A stretch of DNA of 64,000 nt from Alphaproteobacteria bacterium (GCA_027485915.1 JAIXQA010000028.1:40280-104279); one strand, 5' to 3'; counted from the first letter of the stretch, positions 26,759 through 37,338 are shown. Numbers and translations are program-made. The notes: a model not told the origin generated them from the letters alone.

Positions 26759-29404
26759 ATGGCTAGCGTTAACGACATTCGGACCGCGTTTTTGGACTTT
26801 TTCAAATCCAAGGGTCATACAATCATGGCCTCGAGCCCGTTGGTGCCGCATAATGACCCGACCTTGATGTTCACAAATGCCGGCATGGTGCAGTTCAAAA
26901 ACGTATTCACGGGGGCCGAAAACCCACCCCAACCGCCGCGTGCGGTGACAAGTCAAAAGTGCGTCCGTGCTGGCGGTAAGCACAATGACCTCGACAATGT
27001 CGGCTATACGGCGCGCCACCATACTTTCTTTGAAATGCTGGGCAATTTCTCGTTCGGCGACTATTTTAAGGAAGACGCAATCAGCCATGCATGGGAATTA
27101 CTGACCAAGGACTTTGGCATTGATAAGTCAAAGTTGATTGTCACCGTCTATCACACCGATGACGAAGCCCGTGCCCTGTGGCGCAAGATTGCTGGCCTCA
27201 GCGATGATCGCATCATCTCCATCCCCACCAGCGATAACTTCTGGTCAATGGGCGATACGGGCCCCTGCGGCCCTTGCAGCGAAATCTTCTATGATCATGG
27301 CGACCATATATGGGGCGGCGTGCCAGGCAGCGCGGAAGAAGATGGCGATCGCTGGATTGAGATCTGGAACCTGGTCTTCATGCAGTTTGAGCGCCATGCC
27401 GATGGCAGCCAAACCAGTCTGCCCAAGCCCAGCATCGATACCGGCATGGGGCTAGAGCGGGTTTCTGCGGTGCTGCAGGGCGTGCACGACAATTATGACA
27501 TCGACCTGTTCAAGACCTTGATCGCCGCATCTGAAAACCTGACCGGCGTAAAGGCCGAAGGCGATAAGCGCGCCAGCCACCGCGTGATTGCCGACCATAT
27601 TCGCGCGTCCAGCTTCCTGATCGCCGATGGCGTGACACCATCCAATGAAGGACGCGGCTATGTGCTGCGCCGTATCATGCGCCGTGCCATGCGCCACGCG
27701 CACATGCTGGGTGCCAGTGAGCCGTTGCTGCACCGTTTGGCCCCTGTCTTGATCCAAGAAATGGGCGGCGCTTATTCAGAGCTGCGCCGCGCAGAGGCCT
27801 TCATCACCTCGACCCTCGAACAAGAGGAGGTGCGCTTCCGCCGTACTTTGGGTCGCGGTCTGTCCTTGCTCGAGGAAGAAAGCGCGGGCCTGTCCAAAGG
27901 CCAAGAATTGTCGGGCAAGGCTGCCTTCCAGCTCTACGACACCTATGGCTTCCCCGTAGATTTGACCCAAGACGTGCTGCGCGCACGCGGGATCGGCGTG
28001 GATATGGCAGGCTTTACTGCCGCGATGGACGAGCAAAAAGCTTTGGCGCGGGCCGCTTGGGCTGGCAGCGGCGAAGCGGGCACCGATGCCATTTGGCTGA
28101 CCTTGAAGGATGAGCAGGGTGGCAGCGAATTCTTAGGCTATAGCCAAAGCGAAGCCAGTGGCCAATTGGCCGCCATCATTGTGGGTGGTGCTAAAGTTGA
28201 CTCGCTGGCCACAGGCGAAAGCGGCGAGCTCGTCTTCAACCAAACCCCTTTCTATGCCGAAAGCGGTGGCCAAGCAGGCGATCACGGCGTGATCCGCTTT
28301 GATAATGGAGCGGTGTTCGAAGTCGAAGACACCTTAAAGCGCGCCGGGGCCATCCATGGCCACAAGGGCAAACTGGTAGAAGGTGCGATCAGAGTGGGCG
28401 ATGCGGCTTTATTGTCCATCGATACCGGCCGCCGAAATGCCATCCGCGCCAACCATAGCGCTACGCACTTGATGCACGCTGCGTTGCAGAACGTCTTGGG
28501 CCCACATGTGACGCAAAAGGGCTCTCTGGTGGAAGCTGACCGTTTGCGCTTTGACTTTGCTCATGGCGCGGGGCTCTCGCGGGCTGAGATTGATGCCATT
28601 GAGGCAGAGGTCAATGCCGTTGTGCGGCAGAATACCGAAGCCTCCACGCGCTTGATGACGCCAGATGAAGCCATTGCAGAAGGTGCCATGGCGCTGTTTG
28701 GTGAAAAATATGGCGATGAAGTGCGCGTGCTGGCCATGGGTCGCAAGCTTAACCACGCGCCCAAATCCTATTCAGTCGAATTGTGCGGCGGAACCCATGT
28801 CAGCCGTACAGGCGATATTGGTAGCTTTGTGATCGTCTCAGAAGGGGCGGTCGCCGCAGGTGTGCGCCGGATCGAAGCCGCCACCGGCCAAGCTGCGCTG
28901 GATCATCTGAAAGCCGAAGCTGCCATTGCGCGCGCGGCGGCCGAGCCGTTGAAAGCCCAATTGCCCGACCTGCCCGCGCGGATTGAGGCGATGATTGCCG
29001 ACCGCAAGCGGCTGGAAAAAGAATTGACCGATGCCAAACAAAAGCTTGCCTTGGGTGGCGGCGGTGGCGCTGCGGCTGCGATTGAAGAGATCAACGGTAT
29101 AAAGCTCGATGCCCGCGTTCTTGATGGCATTGGGGCAAAGGATTTGCGCCCTATGGTCAATGAAGCGATCCAGAAACTGGGCAATGGCGTGGTCGCTTAT
29201 GTCGCGGCAGCTGACGGTAAAGCCGCGATTGCGGTGGCAAGCACGGTGGCCAGTGTCAGCGCAGTCGATCTCGTCAAGGCCGCTGTGGCGGCCATGGGCG
29301 GCCAAGGCGGCGGCGGCAAGCCCGACTTTGCCCAAGGTGGCGCACCCACGGCAGATGCCGCTGCGGCTGGCCTAGAGGCCGTGAAAGCGGCCATGGCCAG
29401 CTAG
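26759..29404 (+). CDS. alaS: Alanine--tRNA ligase
   Basis: 881 residues from [20 protein letters not shown]; a GTG six codons earlier is less likely. Class II synthetase core motifs are [19 protein letters not shown] and [14 protein letters not shown]. The editing domain carries [13 protein letters not shown] and [13 protein letters not shown] (zinc/editing residues), and a C-Ala domain with a GGGGG-rich segment follows. It charges tRNA-Ala in the cytoplasm. The next gene starts directly after its stop codon. Confidence 0.96.
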   Translation: MASVNDIRTAFLDFFKSKGHTIMASSPLVPHNDPTLMFTNAGMVQFKNVFTGAENPPQPPRAVTSQKCVRAGGKHNDLDNVGYTARHHTFFEMLGNFSFGDYFKEDAISHAWELLTKDFGIDKSKLIVTVYHTDDEARALWRKIAGLSDDRIISIPTSDNFWSMGDTGPCGPCSEIFYDHGDHIWGGVPGSAEEDGDRWIEIWNLVFMQFERHADGSQTSLPKPSIDTGMGLERVSAVLQGVHDNYDIDLFKTLIAASENLTGVKAEGDKRASHRVIADHIRASSFLIADGVTPSNEGRGYVLRRIMRRAMRHAHMLGASEPLLHRLAPVLIQEMGGAYSELRRAEAFITSTLEQEEVRFRRTLGRGLSLLEEESAGLSKGQELSGKAAFQLYDTYGFPVDLTQDVLRARGIGVDMAGFTAAMDEQKALARAAWAGSGEAGTDAIWLTLKDEQGGSEFLGYSQSEASGQLAAIIVGGAKVDSLATGESGELVFNQTPFYAESGGQAGDHGVIRFDNGAVFEVEDTLKRAGAIHGHKGKLVEGAIRVGDAALLSIDTGRRNAIRANHSATHLMHAALQNVLGPHVTQKGSLVEADRLRFDFAHGAGLSRAEIDAIEAEVNAVVRQNTEASTRLMTPDEAIAEGAMALFGEKYGDEVRVLAMGRKLNHAPKSYSVELCGGTHVSRTGDIGSFVIVSEGAVAAGVRRIEAATGQAALDHLKAEAAIARAAAEPLKAQLPDLPARIEAMIADRKRLEKELTDAKQKLALGGGGGAAAAIEEINGIKLDARVLDGIGAKDLRPMVNEAIQKLGNGVVAYVAAADGKAAIAVASTVASVSAVDLVKAAVAAMGGQGGGGKPDFAQGGAPTADAAAAGLEAVKAAMAS

Positions 29405-29857
29405 ATGAAATCGCTCGACTTTCTGATCCTCATCCCGACTGATCCTAACTACGTGCCGAGCGAAGCGCAGGCCGAAGCCGGAGCTGACGCGCTCGAGGCC
29501 CTGTTGCCGCGCGCACATGAAGTCACCTATGACATGTTTGATGATGTGCGCTTTATCGACGCCGGTGAAGCCTTTGAGGCCATCACCTGCCCGCTGTGTG
29601 GGAAAGACGCTCAAGGCTGGTGGGAAGGCGCGATGGATCAAGCGGCTGAGACCGAGTTTGAAGATTTGGCCGTCACGGCCAATTGCTGCGGCGGGGCGAC
29701 CAATCTCAATGCCCTCACCTATCAACCCGCCGCCGCCTTTGGCCGCTTTACCTTGGTTGCCACCAATGCCGGCGTTGGTAATTTGGCGTCCGAGGCGCTT
29801 GTGCCGATTGAGGCCGCGCTTGACTGTCGCGTGCGGGTGGTGCGGCAGAAGGTTTAG
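29405..29857 (+). CDS. Hypothetical protein with Cys pairs, coupled to alaS
   Basis: 150 residues, with its ATG immediately after the alaS TAG, so translation is probably coupled. It has a CPLCG motif in ITCPLCGKDAQGWWEG and later NCCGGATNLNALTYQP, which together could bind zinc. The C-terminal half resembles a small alpha/beta domain (FGRFTLVATNAGVGNLASE). I know no function; similar proteins may exist as uncharacterised families. Its place behind alaS may be incidental. Confidence 0.7.
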   Translation: MKSLDFLILIPTDPNYVPSEAQAEAGADALEALLPRAHEVTYDMFDDVRFIDAGEAFEAITCPLCGKDAQGWWEGAMDQAAETEFEDLAVTANCCGGATNLNALTYQPAAAFGRFTLVATNAGVGNLASEALVPIEAALDCRVRVVRQKV

Positions 29858-29938
29858 GGATTGGTCCATACTAAAAATTTTCCCCAAATACCCGAATTGG
29901 CCCTTGCGCTTCTGGGTGGGCCACCACACATGCAGGGC

Positions 29939-30313
29939 ATGACTGACGAACACGCCACCACCGCCCCGACCGATGCTCCCGCTTCAAACATGGGCTCCAA
30001 CCCTGCCCGCTTTGCGAGCTTTGAGGAGTTTTATCCCTTTTATCTGTCTGAGCACCAAAATGTGATCAGCCGCCGCCTCCATATCGTGGGCACAGGCCTT
30101 GTGTGTCTGTGTTTGCTGATGGTTGTCCTGTGGGGCGTTGTCGGCGGCTTTCAATATTTGGTCGCAGCTCCCATCGTTGGCTATGGCTTTGCTTGGGTTG
30201 GCCATTTTTTCTTTGAGAAGAATAAACCAGCCACCTTCACCTATCCAGCGTGGAGCCTGATGGGCGACTTTAAAATGTTTGGCGAGACCATCACAGGCAA
30301 GCGCGCCTTCTAG
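29939..30313 (+). CDS. DUF962/Mpo1-like membrane protein
   Basis: 124 residues from MTDEHATTAPTDAPA. The DUF962 pattern is present: FASFEEFYPFYLSEHQNV, then NVISRRLHIVGTGLV (conserved His), two hydrophobic helices, and GHFFFEKNKPATFTYPAW with another conserved His. Yeast Mpo1 of this family is an iron-dependent dioxygenase in fatty-acid alpha-oxidation; the bacterial role is untested. The frame extends upstream to a TTG at 29861, and an ATG at 29930 is a close alternative. Confidence 0.8.
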   Translation: MTDEHATTAPTDAPASNMGSNPARFASFEEFYPFYLSEHQNVISRRLHIVGTGLVCLCLLMVVLWGVVGGFQYLVAAPIVGYGFAWVGHFFFEKNKPATFTYPAWSLMGDFKMFGETITGKRAF

Positions 30314-30393
30314 GTAGCTTATCCGCAACGAGAGACGGCGCGGGGCAATCATCATGCATTGCCCCCCCGCCCAAGCATCCCTATTTTAGGGAC

Positions 30394-31182
30394 ATGTTGA
30401 TTCTTCTCTCCCCCGCTAAAAACTTAAATTATGAGCCGGTCGAGCTAGAGCTTCCGGCAACCAAGCCGCGCTTAGAAGCCGATATTGCCGCGCTGGCCAA
30501 AGTAACAGCCAAGCTGAAGCGATCAGATATCGCCAAACTGATGCATTTGTCAGACAATTTGGCCGAGCTGAACTATCAGCGCTTTCAAGCCTTTGACCCC
30601 GCGCTTGAGGGGCCAGAGGTGTTGCAGGCAGTTCTTGCTTTCAATGGTGACGTCTATCAAGGCCTACAGTCACGCAATTTGAGCGCAGAAGACCTCAATT
30701 GGGCGCAAGATCATGTCCGCATCCTGTCTGGCCTCTATGGCCTATTGCGTCCGCTGGATGTGATTGCGCCTTACCGGTTGGAGATGGGCACGCGGCTGAA
30801 AACCAAGCGCGGAGAAAGCCTCTATGATTTTTGGGGCGACCGTCTGTCTAAGGCGATCAATGCCGATTTATCGGGCCAATCCACACCCACGGTCTTGAAC
30901 CTCGCCTCCACCGAATATTTCAGTGCCGTCTCGAAAAAAGCTTTGAAAGCGCGGGTCATTACCGCAAACTTCAAAGAAGTTAAGGATGGCGAGGCCCGCG
31001 TCTTGAGCTTTTATGCCAAGCGGGCACGCGGCGCGATGGCGCGCTTTTGCATCGAAAATCGGATCACCGACCCTGAAGGCATCAAAGCTTTTGATCGGGA
31101 TGGCTATCGCTTTGACGGGCCAAGCTCTAAGCCGGACAACTGGGTGTTCTCGCGCGAGCAACCTCCTGGCAAGGTGGGTTAA
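30394..31182 (+). CDS. yaaA: Peroxide stress protein YaaA (DUF328)
   Basis: 262 residues, starting MLILLSPAKNLNYE, the family signature. Later come FNGDVYQGLQ, ILSGLYGLLRPLD, PYRLEMGT and NLASTEYFSAV, and the end CIENRITDPEGIKAFDRDGY, all conserved. E. coli YaaA binds DNA and limits free iron during peroxide stress. The patatin gene follows after 5 bp. Confidence 0.93.
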   Translation: MLILLSPAKNLNYEPVELELPATKPRLEADIAALAKVTAKLKRSDIAKLMHLSDNLAELNYQRFQAFDPALEGPEVLQAVLAFNGDVYQGLQSRNLSAEDLNWAQDHVRILSGLYGLLRPLDVIAPYRLEMGTRLKTKRGESLYDFWGDRLSKAINADLSGQSTPTVLNLASTEYFSAVSKKALKARVITANFKEVKDGEARVLSFYAKRARGAMARFCIENRITDPEGIKAFDRDGYRFDGPSSKPDNWVFSREQPPGKVG

Positions 31183-31187
31183 CCCAG

Positions 31188-32222
31188 ATGACCAAGCAAG
31201 CCCTCAATATCGCGTTGCAAGGTGGTGGCTCGCATGGGGCCTTTGCGTGGGGGATTTTGGATGCCCTATTGGAAGAGGGTCGGTTTGACATTGCTGCCAT
31301 CACGGCGACGAGCGCCGGGGCGATGAATGCCGTTGTCTGCGCTCATGGGTTGCGGACGGGCGGCAATCAAGGCGCGCGCGACGCGCTGAACCGCTTTTGG
31401 GAAAAGATCAGCACCGCCCGCGGCCCTTTCAGCCCAGTCAGCCTGAACGCCATTCGCAAAGCCTTCGACCCGTTCGGCATCTTTAAGGCAGCAAGCTTTC
31501 AATGGTTTGATGCACTGACCAGTGTCGCCAGTCCCTATGAGTTTAATCCGTGGAATTTCAACCCGTTGCGCGATACTCTTCAGGATGTGGTTGACTTTGA
31601 CGGGCTGGTGAAAAGTCCGCCATTCAAGCTGTTTATTGCCGCCACCAATGTGAAAAGCGGGCGGGCGAAAGTGTTTCGTACCCACGAAGTCAGTGTCGAT
31701 GTGACCTTGGCTTCGGCATGTCTGCCCTATTTATTCCAAGCGGTTGAAGTGGACGGGGAAGCCTATTGGGATGGTGGCTATATGGCCAATCCAGCGCTGT
31801 GGCCCCTCTTTTACGAGGCAGGGCTCCCCGATGATGTGCTGCTATGCGCCCTCAACCCCCAGACGCTCGACACGGTGCCTAAGACCAGCGCAGCCATCAT
31901 GGACCGGCTGAACGAGATCACCTTCAATGCCAGCCTAATTGCCGAATTGCGCGCGATAGCCTTTGTCCAGCGTTTACTGGAAGATGAGGAAATGGGCGAC
32001 AAATTGAAAGAGCGCTATCGCGATGTTAAAGTCCATGCAATTAAGGCAGACGATGCACTGAAAGGCTTAGGGGCTGCGAGCAAATTCACGACCGACTGGG
32101 ACTTTTTGACAGGCTTACGCGATCAAGGGCGGGCCGCGTGGCAGGCGTGGTCACATGCATGCGGGGCTGCTGTTGGCCATCACAGCACGGTTGATTTGGC
32201 GAAAGATTTCCTCGACCGTTGA
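31188..32222 (+). CDS. Patatin-like phospholipase
   Basis: 344 residues. The oxyanion motif GGGSHGAFAWG comes first, then the nucleophile Ser42 in TATSAGAMN (GxSxG is modified to A-T-S-A-G), and the dyad Asp195 in YWDGGYMANP. No signal peptide, so it is probably cytosolic or at the inner face of the membrane. The family hydrolyses phospholipids or other acyl esters. AAGGTGGG precedes the ATG; probable two-gene unit with yaaA. Confidence 0.9.
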   Translation: MTKQALNIALQGGGSHGAFAWGILDALLEEGRFDIAAITATSAGAMNAVVCAHGLRTGGNQGARDALNRFWEKISTARGPFSPVSLNAIRKAFDPFGIFKAASFQWFDALTSVASPYEFNPWNFNPLRDTLQDVVDFDGLVKSPPFKLFIAATNVKSGRAKVFRTHEVSVDVTLASACLPYLFQAVEVDGEAYWDGGYMANPALWPLFYEAGLPDDVLLCALNPQTLDTVPKTSAAIMDRLNEITFNASLIAELRAIAFVQRLLEDEEMGDKLKERYRDVKVHAIKADDALKGLGAASKFTTDWDFLTGLRDQGRAAWQAWSHACGAAVGHHSTVDLAKDFLDR

Positions 32223-32229
32223 ACCCCAA

Positions 32230-33495
32230 TTAAGCTGTCTTGTCGATAACCTCTTCGCCCTCACCCAAAACGCGGCCTTTGGTTTCGGGCAGAAAGGCAA
32301 TGGCAATCAAAGCCAGGACTACTAAGGGCAGGATGGCGATTAAGGCATGGCCGAGCCCGCCTAAGACTGGAATTAGGAAGGCGACGAGGCTGCCGCCCAA
32401 GATTGCTCCGCTGCTTGCCCCAATCTCAGACGTGCCAGCAACCGTTGCCCTTGCCTTGGTAGGGATGAGTTCGGTCATGGTGGCGCGCAAGGCCACAGAA
32501 GCAGCAAACCACGCCATATAGCCAATGCTGAGAGCGCCCCCAACAAAGCCAAACGTGCTGTTGAGATAAACACCCGAAAGACCCAGTACGCAAATGAGCG
32601 TGGCAACCATCGCGACCGGTTTGCGGCCAAAACGATCGGCCAAACGCCCGCCGAGGAAGGTTCCGACTAGGCCGATGATGCCAGCGACGAAGGAGACCAA
32701 GGCAACTTGGCTTGGCTCCCACTTAGCGACGGATTGCAGATATTGCGAATTATAGGACAAGGCGGGCGAGATCGGCAGCCAGAAGAGGAAATAAGCAAGC
32801 CCGATCAGAATGACCGGGCGGCGGTTGGCGCGGATTAGCGCAAATTGATCGGCTTGATTGGCTTGTTTGGCCGCCACAAAGGCCGCGCTTTCCGGCAGGG
32901 CTAAACGCCAGATAATGGACAAAACCGCTGGTATCGCACCCGCAGCATACATCCAGCGCCACGCATCGGGCTGGTCGGCAAAATTGCCATAGACTGCTAA
33001 TGCCAAACCGTCGCCCGACGCGCCAATTAGGGACAAGAGGCCTAACATCCAAGCGCGCGCCTGCGGCGGGGCCGCCTCGGCCAATAGCACCACGGCCAAT
33101 AGCTCATCGACCATGGTGAACAGGCGCGTGAAAAAAAGGCCCGAGGCCAACATCACAGGGTTTTGCGCCACAGCCGTCAACAAAGCTGACGCGGAGAACC
33201 CGAGAATGGCCATCAAGAACAGTGGCTTTCGGCCAATCCTGTCGGCCATCAAGGTCAACATCACGGCCGGGATTGCGCCAACCTTGGCAATCGTGCCGAT
33301 CAAGATAGAAGTCTGATCATCATAGCCAAAGGCTTGCTGAAACTGGGGCAAGGCAAGTGTAGAGAGCTGAAAGTCATATCGGCTGGCCATAAAGGCTGTG
33401 CCGACAACAAACAGCAAGAACCAGACGTCTTTTGTGATCTTGGGGCGGTCAGCATTAGCCGACGAATTAGGCTCTGGTGGTGCCACAGCACGCAT
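32230..33495 (-). CDS. Major facilitator superfamily transporter
   Basis: 421 residues with 12 predicted membrane helices. The loop 2-3 motif is GTIAKVGAIPAVMLTLMADRIGRKPLF, with DRIGRKP, and the loop 8-9 copy is GGRLADRFGRKPVAM. ALRATMTELIPTKARATVAG follows. These resemble the metabolite:proton symporter (sugar-porter-like) branch. The substrate cannot be told. GGGGAAC lies just before the ATG. Confidence 0.85.
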   Translation of the reverse strand: MRAVAPPEPNSSANADRPKITKDVWFLLFVVGTAFMASRYDFQLSTLALPQFQQAFGYDDQTSILIGTIAKVGAIPAVMLTLMADRIGRKPLFLMAILGFSASALLTAVAQNPVMLASGLFFTRLFTMVDELLAVVLLAEAAPPQARAWMLGLLSLIGASGDGLALAVYGNFADQPDAWRWMYAAGAIPAVLSIIWRLALPESAAFVAAKQANQADQFALIRANRRPVILIGLAYFLFWLPISPALSYNSQYLQSVAKWEPSQVALVSFVAGIIGLVGTFLGGRLADRFGRKPVAMVATLICVLGLSGVYLNSTFGFVGGALSIGYMAWFAASVALRATMTELIPTKARATVAGTSEIGASSGAILGGSLVAFLIPVLGGLGHALIAILPLVVLALIAIAFLPETKGRVLGEGEEVIDKTA

Positions 33496-33627
33496 CTGTT
33501 GTTCCCCAGTTTGTTCTCAGTATCAGGGCGTCTGCGCGCCTGATTTTTGCACCCAGAATCATCGCCCAACCTTAGCTTGGTTTCTAACCGGTTGTCTTCC
33601 CCCAAAGTCGTCCGACCACAGCGAAAC

Positions 33628-34293
33628 TTAATCGATTGGCCGAAAGCACTCGGGGTCATCATGGCTAACCTTATTGACCCGATCGCTGACTTGGCGCGGC
33701 ACCATCATGCCATCAGGAGGCGGTACCAAGAGCTGTTTGAGGGTGTCAGCGGGCGAGCTCGCGGTAAGCCATGTGCGCCAGTGTTCGGGGGCGATCACCA
33801 CGGGGAAGCGGTCGTGCAACTCTTTAAAGCTCTCACGGGCGGCAGTGGTGACGATGCTCATAGAGAGGAGGAGTGCGCCGTCTTCATCTTTGGCGGCCTC
33901 CCACAAGCCAGCAAAGGCCACGGGTTCACCATCTGGCCGGGCGATAAAGTAAGGCGTGCGCAGCTTGCCATCGCGCTTCCACTCATAAAAGCCATCAGCT
34001 GGGACGAGGCAGCGTTTGCGGGCAAAGGCCGTGCGGTAGGTTGGTTTATCGGCCACGGTCTCGCCACGCGCATTAAACAAGGGCCCGGTTGGTGGGTCTT
34101 TGACCAACCAAGCAGGCCGTAGGCCCCATCGGGCTTGCAAGATACGGGTGTCGCCAGCCTGGCCAATCGCCACCATCGGGGCAAGCTGGGTGGGGGCCAC
34201 ATTCCAGCGTGGGGCAAAATTCGGCCGATCAGCCGACCCAAACAGGGTTGCCATCGCATCAGGTGGTAATGTTACAGCATATCGTCCACACAT
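33628..34293 (-). CDS. SOS response-associated peptidase (SRAP/YedK-HMCES)
   Basis: 221 residues from MCGRYAVTLPPD, so that Cys2 is exposed after Met removal; an ATG three codons upstream would block this. Asn is in FNARGET, Glu in DGFYEWKR and His in ELHDRFPVVI: the full active site. SRAP proteins form a thiazolidine crosslink with abasic sites in single-stranded DNA and protect it. It is divergent from the NUDIX gene with a short shared promoter region (34294-34316). Confidence 0.92.
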   Translation of the reverse strand: MCGRYAVTLPPDAMATLFGSADRPNFAPRWNVAPTQLAPMVAIGQAGDTRILQARWGLRPAWLVKDPPTGPLFNARGETVADKPTYRTAFARKRCLVPADGFYEWKRDGKLRTPYFIARPDGEPVAFAGLWEAAKDEDGALLLSMSIVTTAARESFKELHDRFPVVIAPEHWRTWLTASSPADTLKQLLVPPPDGMMVPRQVSDRVNKVSHDDPECFRPID

Positions 34294-34316
34294 GGCTTCC
34301 ATGCTAGCATAAAGTC

Positions 34317-34769
34317 ATGACCCTGGAAGCCAAACCTGTCCCCATACCGGCGGTGGGCATTGTCTGTTTCAATGATGATGGCCACGTCCTATTAATCCGT
34401 CGCGGCAATCCTCCCCGGCAAGGCGAATGGTCGATGCCCGGCGGCAAGCTGGAATGGGGTGAAAAGGTGACGGACGCAGCATTGCGCGAATTGGCAGAAG
34501 AAACGGGCGTGACGGCAGAAATCATCAGCTTGATCGATGTGGTGGATGGCATCTTCACAAGCAGAACCATGGGCAATGTCACCCGTCATTATGTCTTGAT
34601 CGACTATGTCGCCCGCTATCTCTCTGGGACTCTTGCCGCCGGTGATGACGCCAGCGAAGCACGCTTTGTTGCCCTAGAGACGTTAGAGACCTACGGATTG
34701 TGGGAGGAAACTACCCGAATCATTCATGCGGGTCACCTTTTATGGCGTGCCGCGCACACAAACGTCTAA
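34317..34769 (+). CDS. NUDIX hydrolase
   Basis: 150 residues. The Nudix box is complete: GGKLEWGEKVTDAALRELAE followed by ETG (Gx5Ex7REUxEExGU). PAVGIVCFNDDGHVLLIRRG before it is the typical beta-grasp entry; NPPRQGEWSMPGG suggests ADP-ribose or nucleotide-sugar-type pyrophosphatases. Together with the divergent SRAP gene it may serve nucleotide/DNA protection. Its last 4 bp overlap the end of the opposing glycosyltransferase gene. Confidence 0.9.
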   Translation: MTLEAKPVPIPAVGIVCFNDDGHVLLIRRGNPPRQGEWSMPGGKLEWGEKVTDAALRELAEETGVTAEIISLIDVVDGIFTSRTMGNVTRHYVLIDYVARYLSGTLAAGDDASEARFVALETLETYGLWEETTRIIHAGHLLWRAAHTNV

Positions 34770-36355
34770 GGGTTTCGCTCGCAAGCCTGATCATGCGGCC
34801 TATCGCCTTTTAAGCGCCACGAGAACTGGCGATAGCCCAAGGGCTTGTCAAAACGATAGTGCTTGCCAAACCAGGCATCAAAGTCCGGGTCTTCGCGCAA
34901 ATAGGTCAAAGTATTGAAACTGACTAAGCGATTGGCAAAGACACGGCCATATTCTTCGATCACGACATCAGGCGGGCGACAGGTGAGGTCGGCGATATAT
35001 TCCCGACGAACCCGGTCGAGCTCCATCTTGCGGAACGCTTCCTTTTTCGGGTCGGTCTGTGGTACTTCCAAGCCGACTAACATCCACATGCCATAGTGAC
35101 GCGAAATAATTGGCCGCTCCAGAATGCGCACAATGTAGAAGGCGTGCTCTGGAGAGATAGACAACACGGCAATCCGGCTATCTTTAGGTTCATTATTCAC
35201 AAATTTACGTAAGGTCGGAAAAACCGGCTGGCCTTTGGTTACCAAGACACGCTTGATCGGCTTATAGATGGCTTGGTGCGATAAAAACGCCAGTCCACAT
35301 GCTGCGAGGGTAGCTACGACCCAGCGTCGCTCTGCCACCATTTTTGCACCAATGCTGACGACCAACATCAAGGACAGGCCTTGGGCGGCCAACATGTGAT
35401 AACGCCAGCCCTTCATCTGCAGCCAAATTGCGAGCAACATCGCAGTAAGCGTAACCAAGAGGCCGAGGGTGAGCGAGCGCTTATCCCAAGCTAAAAGCGC
35501 CATGACAAAGGGGATAATCGCAAAACTCGTGGTGCCAAGGATGAATCCTAAGCGGCGACTGGGCGCGAGCTGCATGACGGGTCCGAAATTGGAATAGGCC
35601 ACCATCACCATTGGGACAATTCGCGAGAAGAAGTCCTGCGCGAGGAAGATAAGCGCGATTGTGTAGAGGACCGCTGCCGCCGCCAGCCCTAACGTCTCAA
35701 AACGAATTGGCCGATAAGCACGGCGCAGTCGCGCTATCATACAGCCCTCGATCAGGAGCGGCACGAGCACAAACACGTGCTTTAGCGCAAATCCGTAAGC
35801 AGAAAAGCCTAAAGTGATTAAGAGGGCGGCCGAGGAAATCGGCTTGCCTTCCATGCGGGCAACAGCCAGCGCCGTCCACAGAACCGAAGCAACAAAGAAT
35901 GCGTGTTCGCGCTGACCAGTCTCACCCAAGGGCAAAATTAAATAGGACACCGCCATAGCCAGCAAGAGGACCTGACGTTGCCCGGTTGGGATCAAATCAC
36001 GTGTCAGGCTGTTGAAAGCCCAAATCGCCGTCACCGCCAAGCCTGTGACACCAACAGCCAAGACTTGATAAGGTGCAACCCCAAGGATTTTGCCGACATA
36101 ATACCAAGGCAAGGCGGCCCAAAACCACAAAGGCGGATTTGTCTCAATGACATCTTGATAAATGACTTTGCCATGCGCCATTTGCTCGGCCACATAGAGC
36201 CGCCAGACAATATCGCCGGTCGGTGTCAGCTGCAGCATAGACCACAAGCCCACAACCAAAATCCCAGCCAAAACCAAGCTGAACAGCGCAGTTGTGGTTG
36301 ATTTGGACCAGGTGCCCGACCGTGAGCCAGACAAGAGGGAAGTGGTAAGTGTCAT
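34766..36355 (-). CDS. GT-C type membrane glycosyltransferase (paralog 1)
   Basis: 529 residues with about ten to twelve membrane helices. The first large loop has GDIVWRLYVAEQMAHGKVIY followed by QDVIETNPPLWFWAALPW, where an acidic residue and NPPLW match the catalytic loop of GT-C enzymes that use polyprenyl-phosphate sugars. The C-terminal about 150 residues are soluble, probably periplasmic. It is clearly a paralog of the gene at 37325-38881 (same WRL.(A).M..GK..Y.D..E.NPPLWFWAALP pattern and the same C-terminal part). It likely adds a sugar to a cell-surface polymer. Confidence 0.78.
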   Translation of the reverse strand: MTLTTSLLSGSRSGTWSKSTTTALFSLVLAGILVVGLWSMLQLTPTGDIVWRLYVAEQMAHGKVIYQDVIETNPPLWFWAALPWYYVGKILGVAPYQVLAVGVTGLAVTAIWAFNSLTRDLIPTGQRQVLLLAMAVSYLILPLGETGQREHAFFVASVLWTALAVARMEGKPISSAALLITLGFSAYGFALKHVFVLVPLLIEGCMIARLRRAYRPIRFETLGLAAAAVLYTIALIFLAQDFFSRIVPMVMVAYSNFGPVMQLAPSRRLGFILGTTSFAIIPFVMALLAWDKRSLTLGLLVTLTAMLLAIWLQMKGWRYHMLAAQGLSLMLVVSIGAKMVAERRWVVATLAACGLAFLSHQAIYKPIKRVLVTKGQPVFPTLRKFVNNEPKDSRIAVLSISPEHAFYIVRILERPIISRHYGMWMLVGLEVPQTDPKKEAFRKMELDRVRREYIADLTCRPPDVVIEEYGRVFANRLVSFNTLTYLREDPDFDAWFGKHYRFDKPLGYRQFSWRLKGDRPHDQACERNP

Positions 36356-36609
36356 GATCGACTTGCGTAAACGGGATGAAACTTTGGGATGGAAGAGCGC
36401 GCTTTAGCAGGTTCAATGCCAAGCTAGAACACAGATTACTGCGCAACTTCGATCAAATGGCCGTTTTTGTGAGCAAATATCCGCTTCTACCGCAGAGAAT
36501 GCATAAAATTGCAGCTAAAGCTGACTTGTTAATCCACTGTCATCCACCCTTTGCTATGAGAAATTCGGTTAAGCCCATCCGTGATTTGGATGGTAGGGAG
36601 CCTGAGTGC

Positions 36610-37338
36610 ATGGAACGTTCCGCCTATACTGAAATGGCAGCCATTGATGAAAATCATTGGTGGTACCGCGCCCGCCGACGCATCGTGGCAGAAATGATTA
36701 CCCAGCATATTGCCAAACGCCCCAATTTGGCGATTGCAGAGATTGGCTGTGGCACAGGGTCAAATTTGCCTGTTCTGGCCCGTTTTGGCCAATTGACGGC
36801 TGTTGAGCCAGATGCGGACGCCCGCGCTTATGCTGCTACTCGAGCCGATGCCACCGTTTTGGAAGGCCGCTTGCCGGATGGTTTACCACTGGCTGAAAAT
36901 AGCCTCGACCTTGCCGTCATGTTGGATGTGCTTGAGCATGTGGATGATGATGTTGCTGCTCTCAAAGCGGTAGCGAAAAAGCTAAAGCCAGACGCCCGGT
37001 TTTTGTTGACCGTGCCAGCGATGCCATCCTTATGGAGCCCCCATGATGATGAGCATCACCATAAGCGGCGCTACACCGCCCAAACCCTGCGTACCGCGAT
37101 TGAAACGGCTGGCCTTAAAATCGAGATGATGAGCTATTTCAATACTTTACTTTTGCCCTTGGTTGCTGGTGTCCGTTGGATGAAAAATCTGACTGGCAGC
37201 AAGGAAGTCGATACGGGCATGCCCTCGGCTTGGCTAAACAAACTCTTGGAAGCCATATTTGCCTTTGAGCGCCATTTGATCGGTCGCCTACCTCTGCCCC
37301 TCGGCGTGTCGCTGGTTGTGATTGTTAAGGCTGCTTAG
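36610..37338 (+). CDS. Class I SAM-dependent methyltransferase
   Basis: 242 residues from MERSAYTEMAAIDENHWWYR, with TAGGGAG 9 nt before this ATG; the frame runs open back to 36376 but without a ribosome site. SAM motif I is IAEIGCGTGSN; motif II/III VMLDVLEHVDDDVAAL; HHHKRRYTAQTLR is typical of the Methyltransf_11/23 enzymes in polysaccharide clusters. HWWYRARRR at the start is common in glycan-associated methyltransferases. It lies between the two GT-C genes and overlaps the end of the second by 14 bp. Confidence 0.85.
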   Translation: MERSAYTEMAAIDENHWWYRARRRIVAEMITQHIAKRPNLAIAEIGCGTGSNLPVLARFGQLTAVEPDADARAYAATRADATVLEGRLPDGLPLAENSLDLAVMLDVLEHVDDDVAALKAVAKKLKPDARFLLTVPAMPSLWSPHDDEHHHKRRYTAQTLRTAIETAGLKIEMMSYFNTLLLPLVAGVRWMKNLTGSKEVDTGMPSAWLNKLLEAIFAFERHLIGRLPLPLGVSLVVIVKAA

